Assembly (NCBI RefSeq): GCF_017356015.1 | Contig: NZ_JAFIQV010000012.1 | Coordinates: 83,501-147,500 of the forward strand | Direction of reading: 5' to 3' | Length of the DNA stretch: 64,000 nucleotides | Source of the DNA: Azospirillum sp. SYSU D00513 | Lineage (GTDB): Bacteria; Pseudomonadota; Alphaproteobacteria; Azospirillales; Azospirillaceae | Shown here: positions 24,749 to 32,620 of the stretch, piece after piece | Position numbering within the stretch: the first letter of the stretch is position 1 | Layout of the letters: each line of letters opens with the position of its first letter | The notes under the pieces: generated by a model | Database searches by the model: none | Told to the model about the DNA's origin: nothing | The model's input: the letters and a program-made list of their open reading frames with translations, nothing else | Position numbers and translations under genes: made by a program

Positions 24749-25232
24749 CCGCTGACAGGATGGCGCGGCGGTTGCCGCTCCGCCATCCGATCAGGGCGTG
24801 GTTGAAGCTGAAGGGCTTGCCGATGCCCGTGGCGACGATCTCGTTCACCACGGGCTCCCCGGTGTCGATTGCCTCGGCGTACTGCCGGGCGATGGCGGCG
24901 GCGAACTCGCAATGCGGGTCCACCGCCTCGGGCTGGCCCAGGACCATCCGGCCCCAGGCCTCGCCCAGCGTGTCGAGCGCCGGGCGGCCGATGAAGCGGA
25001 AGCAGAGCGGGCCTCCGTCCTCATCGCTGGCGAGGAAGCTGCACCGGTCCAAAAGGCCGCTCTCCTTTAGGAACCGCACGATGTCCGGGTTGATGCCGCC
25101 ATGCCGGCGGCACTCGTCGATGATGGCCTGTTGCCAGTCGAGCGCCAGCCGGACGGGCTGACGGTCGATCCGCACCTCGCACGGGGCAGGCGGCGGGGGA
25201 GGCGCGGCACGGCGGAAGGCGAGGACGGTCAT
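24681..25232 (-). CDS. Hypothetical protein, possible PAS-like fold
   Basis: The 183-residue product has a Pro-rich opening, then a helix (WQQAIIDECRRHGGINPDIV) and a five-strand-like region with CFRFIGRPALDTLGEAWG and GEPVVNEIVATGIGKPFSFN that resembles alphaproteobacterial PAS_5-type domains. No output domain follows. It overlaps the stop-side of the upstream 696-residue gene by four bases, so both are probably translated together. Assignment is tentative. Confidence 0.6.
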   Translation of the reverse strand: MTVLAFRRAAPPPPPAPCEVRIDRQPVRLALDWQQAIIDECRRHGGINPDIVRFLKESGLLDRCSFLASDEDGGPLCFRFIGRPALDTLGEAWGRMVLGQPEAVDPHCEFAAAIARQYAEAIDTGEPVVNEIVATGIGKPFSFNHALIGWRSGNRRAILSAVKMHDVAGPRRLLPVGTEAHAA

Positions 25233-27319
25233 GCAACCCTCTTCTCGCCGAAAGCCTCGACCATGGTGCTGTAGAAGGCGCGGGCCTGCGCCGGGGAGAT
25301 GCCCGCCTTCTCGGCGCCGGCCTGGAGGAAGCCCTCCGACAGGTCCACCGGCACCCGGATCATGGCCGGGGCCTCCTGTTCGAAAGCCGCCACCGTGTCC
25401 ATGAAGGGATCGGGTGGAGCGGCCAGCCGGTCCTTGGGCGTGACCGGCTCCTCCGAGTAGTAGTAGGATAAGCCCATCCCGCGGAGCGTGACTCCGGCCC
25501 CCTTACACAGCACGGGCAGGACGCTCACGATCGCGCGGAGAACCGCATCCGCCCTGTCCACGTCGATCAAGAGGGACGGATCTTTCTTGGCTCCGTCCCT
25601 CAGGTCGGCGCGCACCATCTCCAAGAAGTGCTCTGCGGCCGCGAGCTGGCACACCGCATCGGCGACGGTGACCGTTTCGGAATGGAGGATCGCAAGGCCA
25701 TACTGGTCAATGCGGCTGGCGCAGGCCCGAACGTCATCCCGCATGCCGGGCGGAAGGGCTTCAAGGCGGTCCTGCTGATCCCAGGCGTCTCCCAGGAACC
25801 GGCTCAGCAGCCGGACAGGGGTGAACGGGTCATCCCTCAGGACAGGCGGCGGGGGTGGCGGCTTGCCGATGGAGGTTGCCAGATCGTCCCGCTCGTTGAC
25901 GGCCTTCAGCCACTTCCTGTTCCGGACGTCGAGCAGGCCGTCCAGATAGGCGATCTTGTCCACGGCATACCGGATCAACCGCTCGACCGGCGCGCCGAAC
26001 CGCGGTGCTGCCTCCAAAAGCGTGCGCCGCAGGTGCTTGAACGGGTGGTCAGTGTCGGCGTCGTCGCGCGACTGCCCGTCATTGCTGAAGTAGGCCATAG
26101 CGCCCAGCTTCAGCAACACGCCTTCCAGCGTCCAGGCCGGCAGCTCCGCCACACGCTGATAGCTCGCGTGTTCGGTGCGGATGGCGTCCTCGTCGGTTTC
26201 GTCCTCGATCGTCCTGGCAACGGCGTCCTGCCAAGCATCATAGGCGGCGAACAGGGGCTCATCCGTGACCGGCAAGGCGGACGATCCGCCGAGTCGTTGC
26301 GCCTCCCCGATCAGGCGCCACAGAAGCTTGGTCCGGCCGTCGCTGTCCGACACCGGGCCATGCGCTTCCTGCGGACGCTCCACCCACCAGTTCCACGCCA
26401 TTCGCAGCTTCACCGCGAGTTCGGCGCCGGTGCGGGGCGTCATAGACACCAGAGCGTTTTCGGCTGCGGTGAACTCCTCCTCGATCTCGGCGACCCTCTC
26501 GTGGTCCTCTGGTTCGAGTGGCAAATTCCCATAAGCGCGGCGCACGGCGAAGTAGCGGCGGCCGGCTGCCTGGAACTCCTCGCCCGTGTAGTGACAGGCA
26601 TCGGCCAGGGCGGCGAGGAAAGCCGGCTCATCGCCATCGGCCAGAGCCTGAAGGGCGGGGAAGACGCGCAATGCGTCTGCCGTGAGGCTGGTGATCAAGG
26701 CGCCATCGGTTCCCCTGCCGCCACCAGGGGGGATATCCTGAATTCCGTTCGGCTTGCCCAGTGGCGGCCCGCTCCGTTCCTGCCAGGACATGTAGGCTTT
26801 CACCGCAATTCCGATCCCGCTGCGCGCTGGGATGGCGGCAATGGCGTGGACCAGTTCCGAGTCGCGGTCGAGCAAGGCGTCGTACTCGTCATCCTCCTTG
26901 CCGCCGGTCTTCCCTCGCTTGTGGAGGGCCATCCGCAGGGCCACCAGCTCCTTGAACGTCTCCAGGATGGCGTGATCCGCGCCGTTGACCGATTGGTCGA
27001 GCGCCGACGTGTTCAGCAGGAAGTCCCGCACACGGGTGACGGCGGGCAGTTCCTGGCCGTCTTCGCGCCGCCCAGCCACGAACCCGATGCGCGGGCAGAT
27101 CAGGCGGGTGAGGATCACCGCGGCGTCCCCAACGGTCTGGGGAGGCGTCCGCACGATGGCCTCATCCAGGCGGCTCCACTCGTCGTGAAGGACGGTGTTG
27201 CGCGCCTCGTCGGCGCCGGCTGCGCTTTCCTCGAGCAAGGCCCGCACCTTGTCGCCGGCCTCCCCGAACGTCATGCCCAGTTCGGCGATGATGGTGGTTT
27301 CCGAGTCGGTCTTACGCAT
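25229..27319 (-). CDS. Large hypothetical protein with four repeats of a short motif
   Basis: The start MRKTDSETTIIAELG gives 696 residues; reading from further upstream would overlap the preceding gene in a non-protein-like frame. A motif of about 30 residues, an acidic helix, then P-x-T/S-x-x-G and V-K-L/A-hydrophobic, occurs near residues 45-73 (RTPPQTVGDAAVILTRL), 150-180 (AIPARSGIGIAVKAYM), 280-312 (SMTPRTGAELAVKLRMAW) and 380-411 (ELPAWTLEGVLLKLGAMAYF). I know such motifs from short alphaproteobacterial proteins of unknown role, where they occur once or twice. No enzyme motif is visible. It overlaps the upstream 80-residue gene by eight bases. Confidence 0.75.
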   Translation of the reverse strand: MRKTDSETTIIAELGMTFGEAGDKVRALLEESAAGADEARNTVLHDEWSRLDEAIVRTPPQTVGDAAVILTRLICPRIGFVAGRREDGQELPAVTRVRDFLLNTSALDQSVNGADHAILETFKELVALRMALHKRGKTGGKEDDEYDALLDRDSELVHAIAAIPARSGIGIAVKAYMSWQERSGPPLGKPNGIQDIPPGGGRGTDGALITSLTADALRVFPALQALADGDEPAFLAALADACHYTGEEFQAAGRRYFAVRRAYGNLPLEPEDHERVAEIEEEFTAAENALVSMTPRTGAELAVKLRMAWNWWVERPQEAHGPVSDSDGRTKLLWRLIGEAQRLGGSSALPVTDEPLFAAYDAWQDAVARTIEDETDEDAIRTEHASYQRVAELPAWTLEGVLLKLGAMAYFSNDGQSRDDADTDHPFKHLRRTLLEAAPRFGAPVERLIRYAVDKIAYLDGLLDVRNRKWLKAVNERDDLATSIGKPPPPPPVLRDDPFTPVRLLSRFLGDAWDQQDRLEALPPGMRDDVRACASRIDQYGLAILHSETVTVADAVCQLAAAEHFLEMVRADLRDGAKKDPSLLIDVDRADAVLRAIVSVLPVLCKGAGVTLRGMGLSYYYSEEPVTPKDRLAAPPDPFMDTVAAFEQEAPAMIRVPVDLSEGFLQAGAEKAGISPAQARAFYSTMVEAFGEKRVA

Positions 27320-27554
27320 GGCGCGGCACCTCCCGGAACAGGTCGGTCCGGCGCAGGCGGAGCCCGTCCAGCACGGCCAAGCGGTCATCGTCGACCAGGT
27401 GGTCCAGCTCGCCCCGGTCCTCCTCCGGCTCCATGTCCGGATCGGGATCGCGGGCGTCCAGTTCGGTGATCAGTTCGTCTATGAGGGCCGACAGGGCACG
27501 CCGTGAGAGGCGCGCCCAGGGCAGGGCCGTGGTATCCTTGGGTGCGGTCTGCAT
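27312..27554 (-). CDS. Small acidic hypothetical protein
   Basis: The 80-residue product starts MQTAPKDTTALPWARLSRRA and has an Asp/Glu-rich centre (ELDARDPDPDMEPEEDRGEL). Its end overlaps the start of the 696-residue gene by eight bases, so it leads a three-gene minus-strand operon reaching to 24681. No family is recognised. Confidence 0.6.
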   Translation of the reverse strand: MQTAPKDTTALPWARLSRRALSALIDELITELDARDPDPDMEPEEDRGELDHLVDDDRLAVLDGLRLRRTDLFREVPRHA

Positions 27555-27728
27555 GGGGTTAAGGCTTCCCGGTGTGGACCGAAGAGGCGGAGCCGTTGCT
27601 GCGGTCCGTCTCCCGGGCGCCCGGCCGTTGCTGCGGTCGGGCGCTTCTTTGTGAGTAGAAGGTCGTCACCTTTGGTGCTAACCTGATCCCAAGTTATGCT
27701 CACCTCCGGGTGCGGTCAACACCTTTGA

Positions 27729-27756
27729 TGCATATAGGGGACAAAAAGTGCATATA
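27729..27756. promoter_or_regulatory. Two TGCATATA repeats at the XRE start
   Basis: TGCATATA occurs at 27729-27736 and 27749-27756, exactly 20 bases apart (about two helical turns). The second copy overlaps the GTG start. They lie in the divergent gap between the 27312-27554 gene and the XRE gene and are likely autoregulator binding sites. Confidence 0.45.
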
Positions 27757-28008
27757 TTGACACGCGAGCAGAGCCGAGCAGGAAGGGCTCTGCTCGACTG
27801 GTCGCAAGATGACCTTGCCCGCCATGCAGGAACCGCAGCGCGTACCGTCAAAGATTTCGAGCGTGGTGCACGGCAGCCTTTGGATCGGACGCTCAGGGAT
27901 TTGCGCGAGGCGCTGGAAGCGGCGGGTGTCGATATCATCCCCGCCGGCCAGTACGAGGGCGGCGGAGGGCCGGGCGTCCGCCTCAAGGCAGAGCCAGCGG
28001 ACGCCTAA
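27748..28008 (+). CDS. Small XRE-family HTH regulator
   Basis: The 86-residue protein from a GTG start (GGGG ribosome-binding site seven bases before) carries an HTH at residues 5-60: LTREQSRAGRALLDWSQDDL and ARHAGTAARTVKDFERGARQ, ending with EAAGVDIIPAGQYEGGGGPGV. The closing pattern 'AGV.(I/F)(I/L)P....GGPGVRL' is typical of a widespread alphaproteobacterial XRE subgroup. It is divergent from the 27554-24681 operon, which it may control. Confidence 0.88.
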   Translation: MHILTREQSRAGRALLDWSQDDLARHAGTAARTVKDFERGARQPLDRTLRDLREALEAAGVDIIPAGQYEGGGGPGVRLKAEPADA

Positions 28009-28124
28009 GGTTCGGGCGCGACTGAACGCCGGACCCTCATAATCACGAAATTGCGCAGCCACGATGATGCCCGGCCGGCGGGGATATGTTCGCCGTCGTT
28101 CGCAGAAAATCGCCTACAGCCACG

Positions 28125-28157
28125 CGCCAGTGTGGGACGCAATGTGGGACGCTGGCG
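28125..28157. repeat. Direct repeats flanked by inverted arms near tRNA-Ser
   Basis: TGTGGGACGC occurs at 28131-28140 and 28143-28152, and the pair is framed by CGCCAG (28125-28130) and CTGGCG (28152-28157). The gap 28009-28206 contains no gene. Paired repeats beside a tRNA gene fit integrase-arm or core sites of an attachment region, but the other end of the element is not visible, so this remains a suggestion. Confidence 0.35.
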
Positions 28158-28206
28158 AGCGATCCGGAAGAAAACCCAACGGTTTCAAGGGGTTGGTGGG
28201 CGTAAG

Positions 28207-28296
28207 TGGCGGATGGGGTGGGATTCGAACCCACGGTACCCTTGCGGGTACGCCAGTTTTCAAGACTGGAGCCTTAAACCACTCGGCCACCCATCC
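28207..28296 (-). tRNA. tRNA-Ser (anticodon UGA)
   Basis: On the minus strand the gene starts GGATGGG, has the D-arm GCCGAGTGGTTTAAGGC, anticodon loop CTTGAAA with anticodon TGA, a long variable arm as in class II tRNAs (GTACCC...GGGTAC), TTCGAATC in the T-loop, and closes with CCCATCC, discriminator G and an encoded CCA. tRNA-Ser genes are frequent phage integration sites, and this one separates phage-like from host genes. Confidence 0.97.
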
Positions 28297-28372
28297 GCGA
28301 AGGCGCTCAACGGTTTAGGCCGCGCCGGGGCAGGGCGTCAAGGGGCGTGTTGAGAGCGCCGCGCTGCAAGGG

Positions 28373-28603
28373 TCAGGCCCGGGCGCTCCGCCAAGACAGC
28401 ACCCCGGCGCACAGGCCGCGACGGGCCAGTTCGTCGGTGCAGGCGTCCACGCCGCCTTCGCAGTTGGGCGGGAGTTCGCCGGTGGCGCGGTAGACGTTCC
28501 AGCCGACATAGCTGATCAGGTCCTCGCTGCGCATCCGCGTGGCCTTCTGCCGGATGGCGCGGTAGGCGAGGGCGTATTGCTTGTCCGTCTCCGATTGGCT
28601 CAT
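28373..28603 (-). CDS. Small hypothetical protein (host)
   Basis: The 76-residue product starts MSQSETDKQYALAYRAIRQK. It has two helical parts separated by NVYRATGELPPNCEGGVDAC, with three cysteines in the C-terminal half. No family is recognised. It is the first gene outside the presumed prophage. The ATG at 28603 is preferred over one ten codons earlier because the protein-like sequence starts there. Confidence 0.6.
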   Translation of the reverse strand: MSQSETDKQYALAYRAIRQKATRMRSEDLISYVGWNVYRATGELPPNCEGGVDACTDELARRGLCAGVLSWRSARA

Positions 28604-28865
28604 GGCGCGCGTCCCCTTATCCCCGGCCTTCACGGCGGCTCTTCACGGCGGCTGGGCGGCCGTCCCCGGCGCCCAGCCGGCTGAGCGCCTTCATCTTTCC
28701 ATAACCTGCGCGGGGCCGGAACGGCACATTCGGGCCCGCGATTTTGTGGAGAGCTGCTCCGGCTCCGGACGGTGCCGCGTCCGCGCGGGCTCTTTGGGCG
28801 GGCTCTTCGGTGGGGGTGCGGCAACAAATGCCGGGCGGCGCTGTCTTCGGGGGAGGAGGTGCGCC

Positions 28866-29210
28866 ATGTTCACCCGATTCCGTCCCGGCCTCGCGGCCGC
28901 GGCCTTTTGCCTGCTTCTGCCCACGGCAGCGCAGTCCCAGGTCATCAGCCCGCTCGACCAGTACCGGGATGCCTACGGCAGCCCGAACTACACGGGCAAC
29001 CTCACCCCGGCGCCCGACGACCGGTCAATCCTCGGGTCCGGAATCGCCGCCGGCGATCCCTGGTCGGAACGGCAGGGAACGGTGCGGGGCTGGCGGGAAC
29101 TCGACGATCCGAACCAGGGCTATTGGGAATACCGGGCCGACCGGCTGCGGCAACTCCGGCAGTCGGAGGCCATGAACGACCGGCTGCGCCGCGATGGCCT
29201 GTCACGCTGA
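28866..29210 (+). CDS. Secreted hypothetical protein
   Basis: The 114-residue product begins with a clear signal peptide (MFTRFRPGLAAAAFCLLLPT, then AAQSQ, cleavage probably after AQS). The mature part is Tyr/Asp/Arg-rich with no known motif. A GGGGGAGGAGG-like ribosome-binding site lies just upstream. It is likely periplasmic. No family is recognised. Confidence 0.7.
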   Translation: MFTRFRPGLAAAAFCLLLPTAAQSQVISPLDQYRDAYGSPNYTGNLTPAPDDRSILGSGIAAGDPWSERQGTVRGWRELDDPNQGYWEYRADRLRQLRQSEAMNDRLRRDGLSR

Positions 29211-29245
29211 CCCTCGCCCGTGACGAAGGCGCCGCAAACAAAGAA

Positions 29246-29268
29246 CCCGCCGGCTTGGGGCCGGCGGG
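29246..29268 (-). terminator. Terminator of the 29393-29965 gene
   Basis: CCCGCCGGC and GCCGGCGGG pair over nine bases around TTGGG; on the minus strand TTCTTTG follows. It lies 125 bases after the stop of the minus-strand gene. The arms again resemble those of the prophage hairpin array, so this style is general in the genome. Confidence 0.7.
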
Positions 29269-29392
29269 CCGTAAGGTCGCTGCTGGGTAGGCTACTAACG
29301 CATCAAGTCTGTGTGCCCGGTCCGGCGCGGACAAGCGCGTCCCGGAAAAATTCCGGCCAATGGAAAGCCGTTCCCCCGCAATGCCCGGTGGC

Positions 29393-29965
29393 TCAGCTCC
29401 GGATGGGCCTGCCCAGGCGTCGCAGGCGGCGCAGGGGCTTGGGCATGGACTCCGCGTCGGAGAAGTCGGGCAGGCTGGGCGCGCGGTCCAGCGTCTTCCT
29501 GATCAGCCCGGCGGTTTCCTCCAGATCGGTCAGGAGGCCCGGCGCCACGCGGTCGGCGTAGGGCGGGCGGCTCAGCTTGGCGAGGGTTTCCTCCAGGATT
29601 CGCAACTCCGGCTCGAACAGCTCGCGGGCGCCGATGGGCAGGGCCTGGTCCTCGCGGATGTTGGCGAAATAATCGCGGGTGGACTTGGCGAACAGGCTGG
29701 TCAGCAGCAGATCCATCCGCTCGAACTCCGCATGGAGATCCAGCAGCTTCGGGTCATGCGACGCCTTCAGCCGCTCCTCCGTCAGGATCAGCAGGGCGCG
29801 CACCTCCTCCACCTTCTTGCGGAAGGTGAGGAAGGAGGAAAAGCGGTTGCCATCCATGTCGCGCTGGGCCTGCCCGGCCAGGGCCAGCAGGTCGGTCGCC
29901 TGCCGTTCGATGGCGCCCAGCATCGCTTGCAGCTCTTTGCGGCTGTCGTCCGCGTTCCAACTCAT
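29393..29965 (-). CDS. Hypothetical helical protein
   Basis: The 190-residue product is mostly helical and charged, with no signal peptide or membrane segment. Motif-like parts include SFLTFRKKVEEVRALLILTE and LFAKSTRDYFANIREDQALP. No family is recognised. It is flanked by a terminator and by the convergently spaced xth gene in the same orientation, with 117 bases between them. Confidence 0.65.
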   Translation of the reverse strand: MSWNADDSRKELQAMLGAIERQATDLLALAGQAQRDMDGNRFSSFLTFRKKVEEVRALLILTEERLKASHDPKLLDLHAEFERMDLLLTSLFAKSTRDYFANIREDQALPIGARELFEPELRILEETLAKLSRPPYADRVAPGLLTDLEETAGLIRKTLDRAPSLPDFSDAESMPKPLRRLRRLGRPIRS

Positions 29966-30082
29966 CGGCGCCTGTCCCAGCCTGTCCGGGGATGGGGGAC
30001 GGCGCGCCGCGCACGGCCCCGTTCAAGCTTGTAACCGTCGGGCGTTAAGATTTTGCGTGAGGAGTGGGATGCGCGAAGGGCG

Positions 30083-30856
30083 TCAGGCGTCGCGCAGCTC
30101 GACCAGCACCGGCGTGTGGTCGGACGCCTTCTCCGCACCGCGCGGGCCGCGGTCGATCCGGCACTCCACCAGCCGGTCGGCGGCCTGGGGCGACAGCAGG
30201 AAATGGTCGATGCGCAGGCCGTTGTCGCGCGGCCAGCTTCCCGCCTGATAGTCCCAGAAGCTGTAGGCGTGGTCGTCGTCGTGCAGCGCCCGGTAGGCCT
30301 CCGTCAGGCCCAGGTTGATCAGCGCGCGGAACTTGGCGCGGGATTCCGGCTGGAACAGGGCATCGCCGGCGAAGGCCTTGGGGCTGTAGACGTCGCGCGG
30401 CTCGGGGATGATGTTGTAGTCGCCGCCCAGCACGAAGGGGATATCCCGCTTCAGCAGCTCGCGCGCGTGGGCGTGCAGCCGGTCCATCCAGCGGAGCTTG
30501 TACGCGAACTTCTCGCCCGGCACCGGGTTGCCGTTGGGAAGATAGAGCGAGGCGATGCGGACGCCGTTGATCGTCGCCTCGACATAGCGGGCCTGCTCGT
30601 CCTCCGGCTCGCCGGGCAGGCGGGTGAGGATGTCCTCCTGCGGCGCCTTGGACAGGATCGCCACACCGTTGTAGGCCTTCTGCCCCACGGCGGTGACGGT
30701 GTAGCCCAGCTCCTCGAAGGCTGCCGCCGGGAAGGCGGCGGTCTCGCACTTGATCTCCTGCAACAGGACCACGTCGGGGGACGCGGCGCGCAGCCAGTCG
30801 GTGATGTTGGGAAGGCGGGCCTTCGCCGAGTTGACGTTCCAGGTGGCGATGATCAC
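30083..30856 (-). CDS. xth: Exodeoxyribonuclease III / AP endonuclease
   Basis: The 257-residue enzyme repairs abasic sites and removes 3' blocking groups. All motifs of the ExoIII family are present: WNVNS at residues 6-10 (Asn7), Glu34 in LLQEIK as metal ligand, GDYN in the centre (GGDYNIIPEPRDVY), LRIDHFLLS, and the final catalytic pair Asp246-His247 in ASDHTPV. Length fits the family. It lies upstream of nothing obvious; erpA precedes it in the same direction with a 47-base gap, so co-transcription is possible. Confidence 0.95.
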   Translation of the reverse strand: MIIATWNVNSAKARLPNITDWLRAASPDVVLLQEIKCETAAFPAAAFEELGYTVTAVGQKAYNGVAILSKAPQEDILTRLPGEPEDEQARYVEATINGVRIASLYLPNGNPVPGEKFAYKLRWMDRLHAHARELLKRDIPFVLGGDYNIIPEPRDVYSPKAFAGDALFQPESRAKFRALINLGLTEAYRALHDDDHAYSFWDYQAGSWPRDNGLRIDHFLLSPQAADRLVECRIDRGPRGAEKASDHTPVLVELRDA

Positions 30857-30903
30857 GGCGTTAGCCCAGACCTTATTGTTGTTCTTGGTTCAGAGGCGAA
30901 AGT

Positions 30904-31272
30904 TCAGACGGCAAAGGAGTTGCCGCAGCCGCAGCCCGAACTGGCGTTCGGGTTCTTGATCTGGAAGGAAGCGCCCATCAGATCCTCGACATAGTCGAGA
31001 GTGGATCCCGCCAGCAGGTCGAGCGATACATCGTCGGTGACGACCTTCGTGCCGTTGTTCTCGAACACATGGTCGTCCTCGTTGGCGTTGGCGTCGAAGC
31101 CGAACCCGTACTGGAAACCGGAGCAGCCGCCGCCCGACACCGTCAGGCGCAGCATCAGGGCGGGGTTGCCCTCATGGTTGGCGAGGAAGGCGATGCGCCT
31201 GGCGGCGCTGTCGCTGATGTGGAGCACACGGCCGCCGGCCGTGACGTCCGCGGGAAGTGCCGTATCGGGCAT
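30904..31272 (-). CDS. erpA: Iron-sulfur cluster insertion protein ErpA
   Basis: The 122-residue A-type carrier delivers Fe-S clusters to target enzymes. The three cluster cysteines are Cys50 (VSGGGCSGFQY), Cys114 and Cys116 (GCGCGNSF). The segment YGFGFDANANEDDHVFE, with its acidic run, fits ErpA better than IscA. In Alphaproteobacteria it is usually divergent from dgt, as here, with a shared 144-base promoter region. Confidence 0.95.
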   Translation of the reverse strand: MPDTALPADVTAGGRVLHISDSAARRIAFLANHEGNPALMLRLTVSGGGCSGFQYGFGFDANANEDDHVFENNGTKVVTDDVSLDLLAGSTLDYVEDLMGASFQIKNPNASSGCGCGNSFAV

Positions 31273-31314
31273 GGTCGTGGTCCTCAGCGTCGGAAGCCGA
31301 AATTCTCAATCTCC

Positions 31315-31343
31315 TATGTAAGGCGGTGGCCCGCCCGCGTCAA
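31315..31343 (-). promoter_or_regulatory. Predicted erpA promoter
   Basis: On the minus strand TTGACG (31338-31343) and TACATA (31315-31320) are 17 bases apart. In the same gap, CCTTGCC (31371-31377) and GGCAAGG (31387-31393) form an inverted repeat just before dgt. Confidence 0.55.
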
Positions 31344-31416
31344 AGTGTTGACAGCGCGGCCCTGATGCGCCCTTGCCGGTTGCCAAGGCAAGGGCTCCGG
31401 GGCTAGTGTCCGCGCC

Positions 31417-32616
31417 ATGACGGCGGACACACTCCAGGCCCGGTTGGCGCCCCATGCCTGCAACCCGGCGCAGACGCGCGGGCGGCTGGTCGCCGAGCCG
31501 GAAAGCCCATCGCGCTCGTGCCACCAGCGCGACCGCGACCGCATCGTCCATTCCGGCGCCTTCCGGAAGCTGAAATACAAGACGCAGGTCTTCGTCTATC
31601 ACGAGGGCGACTATTACCGCACCCGCCTGACCCACAGCCTGGAGGTCGCGCAGATCGCGCGCTCCATCAGCCGGGCGCTGGGCCTGAACGAGGATCTGGC
31701 GGAGGCGGTCGCGCTCGCCCACGACCTGGGCCACACCCCCTTCGGCCATGCGGGGGAGGACGCGCTGCACGCCTGCATGGCGCAGCATGGCGGCTTCTCC
31801 CACAACGACCAGGCCCTGCGCATCCTGACGCAGCTGGAGCGCCGCTACGCCGATTTCGACGGGCTGAACCTCACCTGGGAAGCCCTGGAAGGCGTGGTCA
31901 AGCACAACGGCCCGTTGCTGCCCCTGAAGGAGGGGGAAGCGCTGCCCGTCACCATCGCCGCCTTCCGCGACGCCTGGGACCTGGAACTGCACACCAACCC
32001 GGGCATCGAGGCGCAGGTGGCGGCACTGGCCGATGACATCGCCTACAACAACCACGACATCGACGACGGGCTGCGCGCCGGTCTGTTCACGGTCGAGGAG
32101 GTGGCGGAACTGCCGCTGGTCGGGCCGGTGATCCGGCAGGTCTGCGACCGCTACCCCAACCTGGAACGCCCGCGCCTGATCCACGAGACGATCCGGCGCA
32201 TGATCGACGCCATGGTGTCCGACCTGATGGCTGAGACGCGCCGCCGCCTCGCCGAGCACAAGCCGGGCTCGGCCGCCGAGCTGCGCGCCCTGCCGCTGCC
32301 GATGGTCAGCTTCTCCGCCGCCATGGAGGAGGCCCAGCGCCCGCTGCGCGCGTTCCTGCGGCGGCGCATGTACCGCCACTACCGGGTCAACCGGGAGATG
32401 AGCAAGTGCAAGCGCGTGGTCACCGCGCTGTTCGAGCTGTTCATGAACGAGCCGGACACCCTGCCGACCCAATGGCAGGAGGAGATCCGGGCCAAGGGCG
32501 GCGGGGAAGACCGCGCCGTGCTGGCCCGCTCCGTCGCGGACTACATCGCCGGCATGACCGACCGCTACGCCTTGGCCGAATACGGCCGCCTTTTCGACAT
32601 GGATGCCAAGACCTAA
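31417..32616 (+). CDS. dgt: Deoxyguanosinetriphosphate triphosphohydrolase-like protein
   Basis: The 399-residue HD-domain enzyme hydrolyses dNTPs to deoxynucleosides and triphosphate. Metal-binding residues are seen at His73 (RLTHSLEV), His102-Asp103 ([15 protein letters not shown]) and a later Asp in [15 protein letters not shown]. The opening [21 protein letters not shown] and KTQVF are typical of the dNTPase type 2 group. The argS start follows four bases after the stop, so the two are an operon. Confidence 0.95.
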   Translation: MTADTLQARLAPHACNPAQTRGRLVAEPESPSRSCHQRDRDRIVHSGAFRKLKYKTQVFVYHEGDYYRTRLTHSLEVAQIARSISRALGLNEDLAEAVALAHDLGHTPFGHAGEDALHACMAQHGGFSHNDQALRILTQLERRYADFDGLNLTWEALEGVVKHNGPLLPLKEGEALPVTIAAFRDAWDLELHTNPGIEAQVAALADDIAYNNHDIDDGLRAGLFTVEEVAELPLVGPVIRQVCDRYPNLERPRLIHETIRRMIDAMVSDLMAETRRRLAEHKPGSAAELRALPLPMVSFSAAMEEAQRPLRAFLRRRMYRHYRVNREMSKCKRVVTALFELFMNEPDTLPTQWQEEIRAKGGGEDRAVLARSVADYIAGMTDRYALAEYGRLFDMDAKT

Positions 32617-32620
32617 AGCG

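Larger units (their letters stand above)
1..28206. mobile_element. Temperate myophage-type prophage, right part (left end off window)
   Basis: Genes from the first base to about 18.4 kb encode a complete set of late phage proteins on the plus strand, in typical morphogenesis order from capsid to lysis. The head genes are HK97-like and the tail genes follow the order of phage Mu, a combination known from other temperate myophages such as Shigella phage SfV. No integrase, terminase or portal gene lies in the window, so the element begins to the left. The right limit is inferred to be the tRNA-Ser gene at 28207-28296, because XRE regulators and orphan proteins without housekeeping function fill the space up to it and host genes start just after. 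The exact right edge is not proven; it could lie anywhere between about 18.4 and 28.2 kb. Confidence 0.8.

Noticed and set aside
28064..28318. Reading frame of 84 residues across the tRNA-Ser gene
   Set aside because: It contains the usual nonsense translation of the complementary strand of tRNA-Ser (THGTLAGTPVFKTGALNHS), often misannotated as a protein.
31348..31376. dgt promoter starting at the perfect TTGACA box
   Set aside because: No acceptable -10 sequence lies 16-18 bases downstream (CCTTGC instead), so it was not annotated.
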